From positions 1 through 51,037 of the forward strand of contig JAQBQH010000206.1 in the NCBI GenBank assembly GCA_028287105.1: DNA of 51,037 bases, in the 5' to 3' direction. The number at the start of each line of letters is the position of its first letter. Positions within the stretch are counted from its first letter, which is position 1. The DNA comes from Myxococcales bacterium. Its GTDB lineage: Bacteria; Myxococcota_A; Polyangia; Palsa-1104. Shown here piece after piece: positions 17,360 to 26,947 of the stretch. The position numbers and the translations under genes were made by a program. The notes under the pieces are model-generated. The model worked only from the letters and a program-made list of their open reading frames with translations. It had not been told where the DNA came from and made no database searches.

Positions 17360-18204
17360 GACGAAAGCCGGCCGAGCGCGCGCGCGTGGTGGCGCAGGTG
17401 ATCCTCGATGAAGGTGGCGATGAAGTAGTAGCTGTGGTCGTAGTCTTCGCGCAGGCGCAGCTCGAGCGGCTGAGCGGCGGCTTCGCACGCGGCGGCGAGG
17501 AGCTCGGGCTTCAACTCGCGCTCGAGGAACTTGTCGCTCGTGCCCTGGTCGACGAGGATCGTGCCGTCGAAGCGGCCGCGTCGGACCAGCTCCGCCGCGT
17601 CCCACTGTGCCCACTTCGCGCGGTCGGAGCCGAGATAGCGGCTGAACGCCTTTTCGCCCCAGGGCACGCGGCTCGGCGCGACGATGGGCGCGAAGGCCGA
17701 GACGCTGCGATAGCGCCCGGGGTGGCGTAGCGCCGCGACCAGCGCGCCATGGCCGCCCATCGAGTGGCCGAAGATGCTGCGCGCATCGTCAGCGACGGGA
17801 AAGTTGCGCTCGATGAGCTCCGGCAGCTCGGCGGTGACGTAGCTGTGCATGCGGTAGGCCTGTGACCAGGGCGCCTCGGTCGCGTCGACGTAGAAGCCGG
17901 CACCTTGGCCAAAATCCCAGTGCTCGTCGTCGCCGGGGAAGCGCGCGGCGCGCGGGCTGGTGTCGCAGGTGACCAGCGCCAGACCGAGCGCGGCAGCGAA
18001 GCGCTGCGCGCCCGCCTTGGCCATGAACGTCTCCTCGGTCGAGGTCAGCCCGGCGAGAAAATAGACCGCCGGCACGCGCTCGCCGGCCAGCGCCGCCGGC
18101 GGCAGGTAGACCGAGAAGCGCATCGGCCCGGCGCACGCGCTGCTGTCATGCTCGTAGAAGCCTTGCCTGCCGTCGAAGAGGCGATGCTCGGCGCGCGTCT
18201 GCAT
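17356..18204 (-). CDS. fghA: S-formylglutathione hydrolase
   Basis: The 282-residue alpha/beta hydrolase of the esterase D type has nucleophile Ser148 in GHSMGG, Asp224 in GTSDKF and His257 in DYDHSYYF. LAGLTSTEETF is the family's oxyanion segment. It hydrolyses S-formylglutathione to formate and glutathione. The ATG overlaps the stop of the upstream dehydrogenase gene by one base (TGATG), so the two formaldehyde-detoxification enzymes are coupled. Confidence 0.93.
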   Translation of the reverse strand: MQTRAEHRLFDGRQGFYEHDSSACAGPMRFSVYLPPAALAGERVPAVYFLAGLTSTEETFMAKAGAQRFAAALGLALVTCDTSPRAARFPGDDEHWDFGQGAGFYVDATEAPWSQAYRMHSYVTAELPELIERNFPVADDARSIFGHSMGGHGALVAALRHPGRYRSVSAFAPIVAPSRVPWGEKAFSRYLGSDRAKWAQWDAAELVRRGRFDGTILVDQGTSDKFLERELKPELLAAACEAAAQPLELRLREDYDHSYYFIATFIEDHLRHHARALGRLSS

Positions 18205-19316
18205 CAGGCGTACTCGACGACCGCGCGGATCGACTCGCCGCGATGCATGAGGTCGAAGCCGTCGTTGATCTTTTCGAGCGGCAGCTTGTGCGTGATGAGC
18301 GGGTCGATCTGGATCTTGCCGTCCATGTACCAGTCGACCAGGCGCGGCACGTCGGTGCGGCCGCGCGCGCCGCCGAAGGCCGAGCCTTTCCAGACGCGCC
18401 CGGTCACCAGCTGAAACGGGCGGGTCGCGATCTCCTGGCCGGCGCCAGCGACGCCGATGATGACGCTGACGCCCCAGCCGCGGTGGCAGCACTCGAGCGC
18501 CTGGCGCATGAGCTGCACGTTGCCGACGCACTCGAAGCTGTAGTCGGCGCCGCCGCCGGTGAGCTCGACCAGATGCGGCACGAGGTCGCCATCGACGTCG
18601 CGCGGGTTGACGAAGTGGGTGAGGCCGAAGCGGCGCGCGATCGCTTCGCGCGCGGGGTTCAGATCGACGCCGATGATCTTGTCGGCACCGGCGAGCCGCG
18701 CGCCCTGAACCACGTTCAGCCCGATGCCGCCGAGACCGAAGACGACGACGTTGGCCCCCGGCTCCACTTTGGCGGTGAACAGGACCGCGCCGATGCCGGT
18801 GGTGACGCCGCAGCCGATGTAGCAGATCTTGTCGAAGGGAGCGTCCTTGCGCACCTTGGCGACGGCGATCTCGGGGAGCACCGTGTGCTGCGCGAAGGTC
18901 GAGCAGCCCATGTAGTGGTGGATCTTCTTGCCGCCGATGGAGAAGCGGCTGGTGCCGTCGGGCATGAGGCCGCGCCCCTGCGTCGCGCGGATGGCGGTGC
19001 ACAGGTTGGTCTTGCGGCTGAGGCACGACTTGCACTGGCGGCATTCGGGCGTGTAGAGCGGGATCACGTGATCGCCCTTGGCGACGCTGGTGACGCCGGC
19101 GCCGACGTCGACGACCACGCCGGCGCCCTCGTGACCGAAGATGGCGGGGAAGAGCCCCTCGGGATCGGCGCCCGAGCGCGTGAACTCGTCGGTGTGGCAG
19201 ATCCCGGTGGCGCGCAGCTCGACGAGCACCTCGCCGGCGCGCGGACCTTCGAGCTCCACCTCTTCGACGACGAGCGGCTTGCCGGCTTCGTATGCGACGG
19301 CGGCGCGGGTCCTCAT
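18204..19316 (-). CDS. frmA: S-(hydroxymethyl)glutathione dehydrogenase (class III ADH)
   Basis: The 370-residue product has the full class III alcohol dehydrogenase pattern: catalytic zinc ligands in [14 protein letters not shown] and IGCGVTTG, the structural zinc site [15 protein letters not shown], and the NAD-binding [12 protein letters not shown]. It oxidises the formaldehyde-glutathione adduct to S-formylglutathione, the substrate of the next gene's product. The ATG at 19316 is chosen because GGAGG lies 5 bases before it; an in-frame GTG two codons earlier overlaps that ribosome-binding site. Confidence 0.95.
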   Translation of the reverse strand: MRTRAAVAYEAGKPLVVEEVELEGPRAGEVLVELRATGICHTDEFTRSGADPEGLFPAIFGHEGAGVVVDVGAGVTSVAKGDHVIPLYTPECRQCKSCLSRKTNLCTAIRATQGRGLMPDGTSRFSIGGKKIHHYMGCSTFAQHTVLPEIAVAKVRKDAPFDKICYIGCGVTTGIGAVLFTAKVEPGANVVVFGLGGIGLNVVQGARLAGADKIIGVDLNPAREAIARRFGLTHFVNPRDVDGDLVPHLVELTGGGADYSFECVGNVQLMRQALECCHRGWGVSVIIGVAGAGQEIATRPFQLVTGRVWKGSAFGGARGRTDVPRLVDWYMDGKIQIDPLITHKLPLEKINDGFDLMHRGESIRAVVEYA

Positions 19317-19359
19317 GGTCACCTCCGGCGGCCAGTAGTAGCACGCGCCGGCGCGCGCA

Positions 19360-20469
19360 TCAGAGCGTTCGTTCGCGCACCGATCCGAGGTCGCCGTCGC
19401 GCACCTCGATGCGCCAGTAGAACGGTCGTGTCGTCGAGCCGGAGCGGCAGCCGAGCGTCGCGGACGGGGCCGAGATGAACATCGGCGCGTGGCTCGGGTG
19501 ATACCTGTAGCCGACGTGGCGATGGCCGTTGAGCACGCAGCGGAACTGGAGCTCGCGCAGCGTCTCGTAGACGGTGCGTGCGTTGCGCAGGCGCATGCCG
19601 AGCTGCCACGGCGAGGAGCCGACGGCGCGCACGGGTGGGTTGACGACGTGATGATGAAGCATGGCGATACGACAGTCGGCGGGCGTGGCCGGCGGGAGCG
19701 CGGCGGTGAGCTCGCGTAAGGTCTGCGTCAGGATCGCGCCCGAGGCGGAGATCGGCGTCAGCGCCGGGTTGCACGAGTCGAGGCCGCACACGAGCGCGCC
19801 CTCGCCCAGCTCGCGCAGCCAGTACTGCGCGTCGGGGAGGCCGAGCTGCGCGGCGAAGGCGCGCCAGGCCGCCAGCTTCTCGGTGCGCCGCTTGCGCGCG
19901 TGCGCCGGCACGACGAACATCGGCGAGTCGTAGACGTCGTGGTTGCCCGGCACGGCGAGGAGGCGGCCGCGCTCGATGAACGGCGCCAGCGCCGCGAGGA
20001 TCAGGTCGTAGCCGACGCCGTCGTCGGTGAGATCGCCGGTGAGCAGCACCCAATCGGGCGCGTCCTCGACGAGGATGCGGGCGGCGCGCAAGAAGAGCAG
20101 GTTGGTGTTGGTCGGATCTTCGACCAGGAGGCGCTCGACCTCGTTCGCGTCCGGCAGGTTGGCGGCGAGCCGGTCGTGCGCGGTGCGCGTGCGCTCGCGG
20201 ACCATGGCGGCGAAGCTCTGCTGCAGCGTCGCGGCGTCGGCGGGCTGCACGCGGCGGCGCTGATGTACCTTGCCGGCGTCGTCGACGAGGCGCAGCTCCT
20301 CGGTGCGTCGCTCGATGCGCCACTCGTCCACGATTTCGACGACCTCCCACGCGGGACCGCGGCTGCGCGGCGCGGCGCGCCCGTGGGTCTTGCGACTGCT
20401 CAGGCTCGTGACGTGCTCGCCGAATCGCGACACATGCAGGTCGGAGACGTGCGCGAGGACCATCGCCAT
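19360..20469 (-). CDS. Metallophosphoesterase
   Basis: The 369-residue product has the calcineurin-like metal-binding motifs in order: [11 protein letters not shown] near the N-terminus, [26 protein letters not shown] and NGHRHVGY. The second motif lies unusually far (about 135 residues) from the first because of a charged helical insert at about 25-125, which is the distinctive part. Substrate unknown; relatives include cyclic nucleotide phosphodiesterases. Two candidate ATGs two codons apart (20469, 20463). Cytoplasmic. Confidence 0.85.
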   Translation of the reverse strand: MAMVLAHVSDLHVSRFGEHVTSLSSRKTHGRAAPRSRGPAWEVVEIVDEWRIERRTEELRLVDDAGKVHQRRRVQPADAATLQQSFAAMVRERTRTAHDRLAANLPDANEVERLLVEDPTNTNLLFLRAARILVEDAPDWVLLTGDLTDDGVGYDLILAALAPFIERGRLLAVPGNHDVYDSPMFVVPAHARKRRTEKLAAWRAFAAQLGLPDAQYWLRELGEGALVCGLDSCNPALTPISASGAILTQTLRELTAALPPATPADCRIAMLHHHVVNPPVRAVGSSPWQLGMRLRNARTVYETLRELQFRCVLNGHRHVGYRYHPSHAPMFISAPSATLGCRSGSTTRPFYWRIEVRDGDLGSVRERTL

Positions 20470-20556
20470 GGAGCCGCGAAGGCTAGCACGCCTCGGCCGC
20501 GGTCGCCCCGCGACAACGATGTTACGCTGGGCGCTCGCCACGGAGGCGGTCGCTCG

Positions 20557-21306
20557 ATGCGACTTCACGACGGTGCGCTCGAAGAGCTGTGGAACGCGGC
20601 GGCTGCCGTCGGTGCGCCGTTTCGCGCGGCCGAGATCGCCGGCCTGCCCGAGCCGGCGCGTCGCTATCTGACGCACGCGATCGCCGAGGGAACGCCGAGC
20701 GCATCGGCGGTGCGGCTGCGCATGCACGGCCAGATCAGGTTGGGCGCGTGGCACCCGTTCGAGGCCGAGCAGGTGATCCGTTGGAACCGCGGCTTCGTCT
20801 GGAAGGCGCGCGTCAAGATGCGCGGGCTGCCGGTGGTCGGGTCGGACCGCTGGATCGACGGCCAGGGCGCCATGCGCTGGAAGATGCTCGGGATCATTCC
20901 GGTGTGGACGGCGGCGGGGCCCGACATCTCGCGCGCGGCGCTCGGGCGCGTGCAGATCGAATCGATCTGGCTGCCGTCGATGCTGCTGGCGCCCGAGGTC
21001 GGCTGGCACGTCACCGACGCGACGCACGCGGTGGCGACGGTGTCGATGCGCGGCCACGAAGCGGACATCCGGGTCGCCCTCGACGGCGGCGGTCGCGCCA
21101 CCTCGGTCTGGATGGAGCGCTGGGGCAATCCCGACGGCGGCGCCTTCGCGTTCAGCCCCTTCGGGGGCATCGTCGACGACGAGGCGACCTTCGGCGGCTA
21201 CACCATTCCGTCGAAGCTGCGCATCGGCTGGCACTTCGCGGGCGAGCGCTTCGAGAAGGACGGCGAGAGCTTCCACGCCACCATCGACGACGCTACGTTT
21301 CGTTGA
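20557..21306 (+). CDS. DUF6544/DUF6920-like protein
   Basis: The 249-residue product has a short helical N-terminus with LPEPARRYLTHAI, then a beta-rich body (RLRMHGQIRLGAWHPFEAEQVI, GFVWKARVKM), the layout I associate with this uncharacterised family. No signal peptide, membrane segment or catalytic motif is evident. The ATG at 20557 has GGAGG about 10 bases upstream. It converges on the permease gene with only a few bases between stops. Confidence 0.6.
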   Translation: MRLHDGALEELWNAAAAVGAPFRAAEIAGLPEPARRYLTHAIAEGTPSASAVRLRMHGQIRLGAWHPFEAEQVIRWNRGFVWKARVKMRGLPVVGSDRWIDGQGAMRWKMLGIIPVWTAAGPDISRAALGRVQIESIWLPSMLLAPEVGWHVTDATHAVATVSMRGHEADIRVALDGGGRATSVWMERWGNPDGGAFAFSPFGGIVDDEATFGGYTIPSKLRIGWHFAGERFEKDGESFHATIDDATFR

Positions 21307-21310
21307 TGCT

Positions 21311-23938
21311 CTAATCCTCGCGCAGCGCGACCATCGGATCGGTGCGGACGGCGCGGCGCAACGGGACGTAGGCGGCGAGCAGCGCCACGAGCGAGAGGAG
21401 CAGCACGACGGCGATCAGGAGCAGCGGGTCGCGCGCCGAGACGCCGTAGAGCATCGCTTGCAGCGCGCGCGCGCCGGCGAGCGTGACGGCGAGGCCGATG
21501 ACGATGCCGGTCCCGGTCATGAGCGCGAGCCGCCGCAGCATGAGGGCGAGGACGTGGCTGCGCGGCGCGCCGAGCGCCATGCGGATGCCGATCTCGCGCC
21601 GGCGCTCGAGGACGCTGTGGGCGATGACGCCGTAGATCCCCATGGCGGCGAGGGCGACGGCGAGGACGGCGAAGAAGCTGAGGATCCAGGTGCTGGTGTG
21701 GTCGACGGCGAACGCGTCGGCGACGAGGGTGTCCATGGTCACGGCGTAGGAGACCGGCTGGTCGCGATCGATCGACCAGACCGTGTCGCGCACCGCGGCC
21801 GCCAGCGCCGAGACGTCGCCGCCGGTGCGGGCCACGACACCGAAGAAGGGCGAGTCGTTCTGAGAGAAGGGCAGATAGATCATCGGCCGCTGCGGGTCGG
21901 GAGGCGGATCGTTTTCGACGTCGCCGGTGACGCCGATGATCTCCTGCCAGTCGGGCTGCCTGGCGTCGCCGAGGTTCAGACGCACGCCGATGGGATCGGT
22001 ATCGCCGAAGAAGGTTCGCACGAAGCGACTGTCGACGAGGATCACCTTGGGCGCGCTCGCGGTGTCACCGGCGGCGAAGGGGCGGCCGCGGACGACGGGG
22101 ATGTGCATGGTCGTGAAGTAGCCGGGCTCGGCGATGAGGGCGCCCGCCTCGCGCTCCGCGCCGGGATGGGCGAGGTCGAAGAAGGTGATGCCGCTCGACC
22201 AGCCGCACAGCGGCAGGAAGCTGACGACGCCGGCGGACTGGACGCCCGGTGCCGTGCGCAGCCGCTTGACCAGGTCGTCGAGGAACTGGCGTCGCTGCGC
22301 CGGCTCCGGATAGCGCGTCTTGTCGAGGAGAACGCGCGACGTGAAGAGCCGCTCGCTGTCGAAGCCGAGCGCGTGACGGTGTAGGAGCGAGCTGCGAATG
22401 AGCAGCCCCGCGCCGGTCGACAGCATGAGCGCCAGCGAGATCTGCGCCGCGACCAGCACCGGCCTGAGGCGCGAGCTGCGTGCCGCGCCGCGGCTGCCCT
22501 CTTTGAGCGCCTGGTTGAGATCGGTGCGCGAGCCGCGAATGGCGGGAATCAGGCCGGCCAGCACGCCGGCGACGAGTGTGGCGCCGAAGCTGAAGAGCGC
22601 GACTGGCCCGTCGAGCGGGATGTGCTCGACGTTGGGGATTTTCAGATTCGAGACATTCTTGGGGAACAGACCGACGAGCAGCTCGGCGCCCCACATCGCC
22701 AGCACCAGGCCGGCGGCGCCGCCGACCAGGGCGAGCAGCAGGCTCTCGGTGAGCAGCTGCTGCACGATTCGCCTGCGTCCGGCGCCGAGCGCGGTGCGGA
22801 CGGCGATCTCGCGGCCGCGCCGGGCCGCGCGCGCCAGCGACAGGCCGGCGATGTTGGAGCAGGTGAGCAGCAGGACGAAACCGACGGCGCCGAGCAGGAC
22901 GAGCAGCGCGGGGCGGGCGTCGCCGCTATAGGCGGTGCGTAACGAGATGACGTCGGCGCCGCGCTGCCGGTTGGTCTCCGGGTGCGCCTCGGCGAGGTTG
23001 GCAGCGACGGTGCGCAGCTCGGCGCGCGCCTGCTCGACGGTGACGCCCGGGCGCAGGCGTGCCACCAGCCGCAGCATCTGGCGGCTGCGACTGCTCACCT
23101 CGTCCGGCGGGATGACGAGCGGCGTCCACAGCTCGACTTTCGACGGATGGCGGAACGCCGGCGGCATCACCCCCACGACGTTGTAGCTTTTCTGATCGAG
23201 TCGGATGGCGCGGCCGATGATGCGCGGATCGGCCTGGAAGCGGCGTCGCCACAAGCGATCGCTGAGGACGACCACCTGCGCGCCGTCGGCAGCCTCGAAG
23301 GTGCGACCGAGCGCGGCCGGTATGCCGAAGAGCGGGAACATCTCGGGCGCGAAGCGGTAGCCGATCAAGCTCTCCGGCTCGCCCTGGCCGGTGAGCGTGA
23401 CGATGCTGTCGCTCGAGGCGGCGATGGCAGAGAAGGATCGCGTGGCCGCGCGCCAGTCGGCGTAGTCGGCGGGCGTGACCGGCCTGGTGTCGTGGCCGGC
23501 GCGGCGGTCGATGGCCCACAGACCCACCAACTGGTCGCCGTCGGGGTAGGGCAGCGGCTGCAGGAGCACGGCGTTGACGGCGCCGAAGATGGCGGTGTTG
23601 GCGCCGAGGCCGAGCGCGAACGTGAAGATGACGACGGCGGTGAAGATGCGATCTTTGGCGAGCGTGCGCAGCGCGAAGCGGACGTCCTGCACGATGCTCT
23701 CGAGGGCGCGCAGGCGGCTCTGGTCGCGCACGCGCTCCTTGGTCGGCTCGACCCCGCCGAGCGCCAGCAGCGCCTCGCGTCGCGCGCTCTCGGGGTCGGC
23801 GCCGTGACGAACGCGCTCGTCGACGTCGAGCTGCAGGTGGCTCTCGAGCTCCTCCGCGAGATCGCGCTCGCGGGCGCGCGGATCGAGCGTGGCGCCGAGC
23901 CGGCGCAGCCAGCGGAGCCAGCGCCCGGGCGGGCTCAC
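21311..23938 (-). CDS. MacB-like ABC permease, ADOP type
   Basis: The 875-residue product begins with the cytoplasmic ADOP N-terminal domain (DLAEELESHLQLDVDERVRHG...ARREALLALGG), then two MacB_PCD/FtsX units, each with one leading membrane helix, a large extracytoplasmic domain and three following helices: first TM near 100, FtsX block near 355-480, then FtsX block near 750-860. There is no ABC ATPase gene next to it, as is common for this orphan family, abundant in Acidobacteriota. The ATG overlaps the padR stop (ATGA, 23935-23938), so the regulator and the permease are co-expressed. Substrate unknown. Confidence 0.9.
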   Translation of the reverse strand: MSPPGRWLRWLRRLGATLDPRARERDLAEELESHLQLDVDERVRHGADPESARREALLALGGVEPTKERVRDQSRLRALESIVQDVRFALRTLAKDRIFTAVVIFTFALGLGANTAIFGAVNAVLLQPLPYPDGDQLVGLWAIDRRAGHDTRPVTPADYADWRAATRSFSAIAASSDSIVTLTGQGEPESLIGYRFAPEMFPLFGIPAALGRTFEAADGAQVVVLSDRLWRRRFQADPRIIGRAIRLDQKSYNVVGVMPPAFRHPSKVELWTPLVIPPDEVSSRSRQMLRLVARLRPGVTVEQARAELRTVAANLAEAHPETNRQRGADVISLRTAYSGDARPALLVLLGAVGFVLLLTCSNIAGLSLARAARRGREIAVRTALGAGRRRIVQQLLTESLLLALVGGAAGLVLAMWGAELLVGLFPKNVSNLKIPNVEHIPLDGPVALFSFGATLVAGVLAGLIPAIRGSRTDLNQALKEGSRGAARSSRLRPVLVAAQISLALMLSTGAGLLIRSSLLHRHALGFDSERLFTSRVLLDKTRYPEPAQRRQFLDDLVKRLRTAPGVQSAGVVSFLPLCGWSSGITFFDLAHPGAEREAGALIAEPGYFTTMHIPVVRGRPFAAGDTASAPKVILVDSRFVRTFFGDTDPIGVRLNLGDARQPDWQEIIGVTGDVENDPPPDPQRPMIYLPFSQNDSPFFGVVARTGGDVSALAAAVRDTVWSIDRDQPVSYAVTMDTLVADAFAVDHTSTWILSFFAVLAVALAAMGIYGVIAHSVLERRREIGIRMALGAPRSHVLALMLRRLALMTGTGIVIGLAVTLAGARALQAMLYGVSARDPLLLIAVVLLLSLVALLAAYVPLRRAVRTDPMVALRED

Positions 23939-24279
23939 GAGCGCACCTTGGCGGGGACGAGGAAGCGCTCGAGGATGGCGGTGGTCTGCTTCCAGTCACG
24001 CTCGGCGCGCTCGACCTGCTTCTTGCCGCTGCGGGTGAGCTCGTAATACTTGGCGCGGCGGCCGTTCTCGGAGACGCCCCATTCGGCGACGATGAAGCCC
24101 TCCTGCTCGAGCTTCACCAGCGCCGGGTAGAGGGTGCCGTAGTTCAGCTCGAGGAGGTCGCCGCTGGTCTGCTCGATGCGGCGCGCGATGCCGTAGCCAT
24201 GCAGCCGGCCGAGCAGCTCGAGCGTCTTCAAGACCATGAGGGAGAGGGTGCCCTGCCAGACGTCCGCTTTTTGGCTCAT
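23935..24279 (-). CDS. PadR family transcriptional regulator
   Basis: The 114-residue winged-helix protein has the PadR core LKTLELLGRLHGYGIARRIEQTS, LNYGTLYPALVKLEQEGFI and YYELTRSGKKQ, and a short C-terminal helix typical of subfamily 2. It is translationally coupled to the downstream permease and presumably represses this operon through the dyad just upstream. Confidence 0.93.
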   Translation of the reverse strand: MSQKADVWQGTLSLMVLKTLELLGRLHGYGIARRIEQTSGDLLELNYGTLYPALVKLEQEGFIVAEWGVSENGRRAKYYELTRSGKKQVERAERDWKQTTAILERFLVPAKVRS

Positions 24280-24287
24280 GTTGGATT

Positions 24288-24318
24288 CCCATAGGAAGCG
24301 TAGAGATGCTCCTATGGG
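24288..24318. promoter_or_regulatory. Operator-like dyad upstream of padR
   Basis: CCCATAGGA at 24288-24296 and TCCTATGGG at 24310-24318 are perfect 9-bp inverted arms with a 13-bp spacer, 9 bases upstream of the padR ATG. The position fits autoregulation by PadR. Confidence 0.6.
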
Positions 24319-24385
24319 AAGGCAATAGAAAAGAGCCCGGCGGAGAGGGTGAGCGGCGGGAGCGGCGAAAGCGGGGAGCGGGCGC

Positions 24386-25480
24386 TTAGTTGGGGCGGGT
24401 GAGGTCGAGCGTCTCGCTGTAGTCCGAGCCGCGCAGGTGGTCGACGCTGCGGGTGGTGACGAACGAGAGATCGGTGGCGCGCGGCTGGTGGAAGTCCGAG
24501 GTGTAGGTCAACGACAGCGTGCGGTCGAAGACCCGCCAGGTGCCGAGGCTCGGAGCGAGCTTTACGAGGCAGGCCGGCGTCGCGAAGACGCAAGCCGGCG
24601 ACTGCGTCGACGAGAAGGTGCCGTCGGCGTCGAAGGTGTAGTCGACCTTGCCGCCGCCGGCGGTGCGGCCGCTCCAGCTGCCCTCGACGTCCACGTCGCA
24701 GCGGCCGACGCGAAGCACGCCGGTGCCGGCGCCGTTCGCCTTGCAGCCGTTGGAGTAGGTCTTGCCGTCGCAGCCGCAGACCGGCTGGTAGATCTCGGTG
24801 CAGAAGTCGGGGCGAACCGCGCAGCTGCCGGGCGCATCGGCGTAGCCGCACATGCCGACCCCGGGCTCGTAGTTGCAGAACAGCCCGTCGTCGCAGATGC
24901 TCGGCACGCGCGTGTGGCCGCCGCACGAGTCGCCGGGCTGCTTGGCCGTCGCGCACTCGGCGCCGCCACAGGCGAGCGTGATGCGCAGGCTCGCGGGATG
25001 CTGCTGCGCGACCGGCGTGACCAGGTAGAGGCCCTGGCCGGAGCTGCGAGCCGGCGTGTACTTCACCGCCGAGCCGCCCGAGCCGCCGAAGTGCTGGCCG
25101 TAGGCGACGACCTTCCACTGCCAGCGGCCGGACTTCTTGACCGCGCGCTGCAGCTTGAAGTCGACGACCTGGCCGGCGACGTTGTTGCCAGCGCCGTCGT
25201 CTTCCCACGCGCCGACCTTGAACTCGACGCCGGGATTGGCGGTGAACCAATGATAGCCGTAGGGCGCATCGTCGGTGACGTAGGCGCTCGAGGGCGTGCC
25301 GAAGTAGAGGTGCGCGGCGCCCTCGGGGATGGTCTTTTTGGCGGCGGCGGTGATGCCGTCGCTCTTGTCGCCGTCGGTGAGCTCGGCGGACACATCGGTG
25401 ATCTCGAGATCGTCGGCGTTGCCGCAGCCGGCGGCGAGGAGGCAGGTGCTGAGGAAGGCGATTGCGGTCGTCCGGGTCAA
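24386..25480 (-). CDS. Lipoprotein with Kazal-type domain
   Basis: The 364-residue product has lipobox LAAGC with Cys19. The N-terminal half (25-170) is a beta-rich region with no match I know. A Cys-rich stretch (171-216) leads into a Kazal-type serine-protease-inhibitor domain at about 217-261 with the signature PVCGCDGKTYSNGC. A C-terminal beta domain (265-364, GSWSGRTAGGGKVDYTF) resembles lipocalin-like or META-type barrels. The start codon is TTG, supported by AGGAG at the right distance (see the ribosome-binding site entry). It is probably a surface protein that blocks proteases; Kazal domains are rare in bacteria but recurrent in predatory myxobacteria. Confidence 0.8.
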   Translation of the reverse strand: MTRTTAIAFLSTCLLAAGCGNADDLEITDVSAELTDGDKSDGITAAAKKTIPEGAAHLYFGTPSSAYVTDDAPYGYHWFTANPGVEFKVGAWEDDGAGNNVAGQVVDFKLQRAVKKSGRWQWKVVAYGQHFGGSGGSAVKYTPARSSGQGLYLVTPVAQQHPASLRITLACGGAECATAKQPGDSCGGHTRVPSICDDGLFCNYEPGVGMCGYADAPGSCAVRPDFCTEIYQPVCGCDGKTYSNGCKANGAGTGVLRVGRCDVDVEGSWSGRTAGGGKVDYTFDADGTFSSTQSPACVFATPACLVKLAPSLGTWRVFDRTLSLTYTSDFHQPRATDLSFVTTRSVDHLRGSDYSETLDLTRPN

Positions 25481-25487
25481 GGTAGCG

Positions 25488-25493
25488 TCTCCT
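25488..25493 (-). promoter_or_regulatory. Ribosome-binding site that decides a TTG start
   Basis: On the minus strand AGGAGA lies about 8 bases before the TTG at 25480-25478. No ATG or GTG with a comparable site exists near the lipoprotein signal, so TTG is taken as the start. Confidence 0.6.
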
Positions 25494-25656
25494 GAGTGGG
25501 GTTGTTGCGCGTGAACGGCTTGCGTACGCGCGGCCCCATCGCAAGCGCGATGCCAGGTGTAGGTAATGTAGGCGTCGTTTCATTACGCGTGCTTGGAGAG
25601 GGGCGCCCGGCAAATTGGGCTGCCGTGACCAGCAGAGGAGCCGGCGAGGCCGACTT

Positions 25657-26001
25657 TCAGGTTTGCGGAATGGGAACTATGTTGCAGGCGGCGTGAAGCT
25701 GATCACGCGGCAGCACGACGGTCGTGTAGCTCTCGATGGCGGCGAGGATCGCGGCGCGCGGACCGCTCCGCCATTCGTCGCTGCCGTAGAAGGCATCTTC
25801 GCTGCGCTGGCGCTCTTCGACGCCGGCAAAGGCGCGCATCAGCACGTACGAGTCGTCGTCGTGCAGCGACGGACCGTGCAACACGACGTCGATCTTCCAG
25901 CGCCGCAGCATCGGCAACGCCTGGGTGACGAAGAGCTGGTGAAACCGCTCTCGCGTGCCGGGCTTGAGGTTGTACGAGCGGATCTCGATGAAGCCGCTCA
26001 T
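25657..26001 (-). CDS. NIPSNAP family protein
   Basis: The 114-residue ferredoxin-like (dimeric alpha-beta barrel) protein contains FIEIRSYNLKPGTRERFHQLF, YVLMRAFAGVEERQRSEDAFYGSDEW and a VVLP end, the NIPSNAP pattern. The biochemical role is unknown. Only 4 bp separate it from the stop of the upstream membrane-protein gene on the same strand, so it probably ends the M1 peptidase operon. Confidence 0.85.
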   Translation of the reverse strand: MSGFIEIRSYNLKPGTRERFHQLFVTQALPMLRRWKIDVVLHGPSLHDDDSYVLMRAFAGVEERQRSEDAFYGSDEWRSGPRAAILAAIESYTTVVLPRDQLHAACNIVPIPQT

Positions 26002-26005
26002 GGGC

Positions 26006-26947
26006 TCAGTTTGCCGGTGCCGCCGGCGGGGCCATGGGGGTCGGCGCCGTCGCCGCTGCGATGGGGCGGGCGACCGGAACGCTGGTCTCGCGCGCCAGCG
26101 CCGTCAACGACGCCAGCCGCGCTGCGCGTCCCCAGCCGATCGCCGCCACCGCGAGCTGCGTGATCACGAACGCCAGCCAGAAGCGCAGGCCGCTCGAGCC
26201 GACGATGCGAATGCGCACGATCAGGAACAGCGCCGCAACGATGCTGCTCAGCAGCGTCGGGCCGAGATAGAGCCCGAGCAGCCCCGCGGGCCGCCGTCCC
26301 AGGAGCCGCATGCCGCGCCACCACGCGCGCCAACCGGAGCGCAGCCGCTCGTCGGCCGCCATCTGCGCGCGCGCCGCCTCGACGGTGGCGTGGAGCACGA
26401 CGAAGACCACGAGGCTCACGACCAGCGCGACGTAGAGGGCGCGATACGCCTGTGACTCGAGGATGGCCTTCTCGCCGTGCTTGCTCGCCATCTTGAACGC
26501 CGCCGCCGAGATCCCGCCGACGATGGTCAGCGGCACCAGCGAGACCAACAGCACGCGGAACATGCGGCCGTACCAGGTGAGCGCGCCCGCGAGCAGCGCC
26601 ACGAACCCGAGCGGCCGCTCGGTGTGGCGCGACGCGGTCACCATGAGCCCCGCCGTCAGCGGCGACGACAGCAGCGTGAGCAGCAGCGCCGCCACCGAGG
26701 CCGCGCGCACCGGCGCCGCTCCGTGGCGCAGCGCCGTCGACAGATCCTCGAACGCCAGCATGTCGAACTGGCGCGCCAGCTCGCCGGAGCGCGGCGACCA
26801 GTCGAACGCCTGGCCGAGCAGCGCCGAAACCGGCAGCCACAGCACCACCGTCGGCACCAGCAGCACGATGATCCACGCGACCAGCAGGCGCCACTGCAGC
26901 ATATCGGTGAGCGAAGCGATGAATGCGTCTCGGGCCCGCGTCGTCAT
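26006..26947 (-). CDS. Polytopic membrane protein coupled to the M1 peptidase
   Basis: The 313-residue product has about six membrane helices: near 20-42 (LLVAWIIVLLVPTVVLWLPV), 85-105, 115-150, 165-190, 225-245 and 250-270, and a Pro/Ala-rich C-terminal tail. I do not recognise the family; it resembles 6-TM proteins found beside exported peptidases and ABC-type export systems. The ATG overlaps the peptidase stop (ATGA, 26944-26947), indicating coupled synthesis and likely a shared task at the membrane. Confidence 0.65.
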   Translation of the reverse strand: MTTRARDAFIASLTDMLQWRLLVAWIIVLLVPTVVLWLPVSALLGQAFDWSPRSGELARQFDMLAFEDLSTALRHGAAPVRAASVAALLLTLLSSPLTAGLMVTASRHTERPLGFVALLAGALTWYGRMFRVLLVSLVPLTIVGGISAAAFKMASKHGEKAILESQAYRALYVALVVSLVVFVVLHATVEAARAQMAADERLRSGWRAWWRGMRLLGRRPAGLLGLYLGPTLLSSIVAALFLIVRIRIVGSSGLRFWLAFVITQLAVAAIGWGRAARLASLTALARETSVPVARPIAAATAPTPMAPPAAPAN

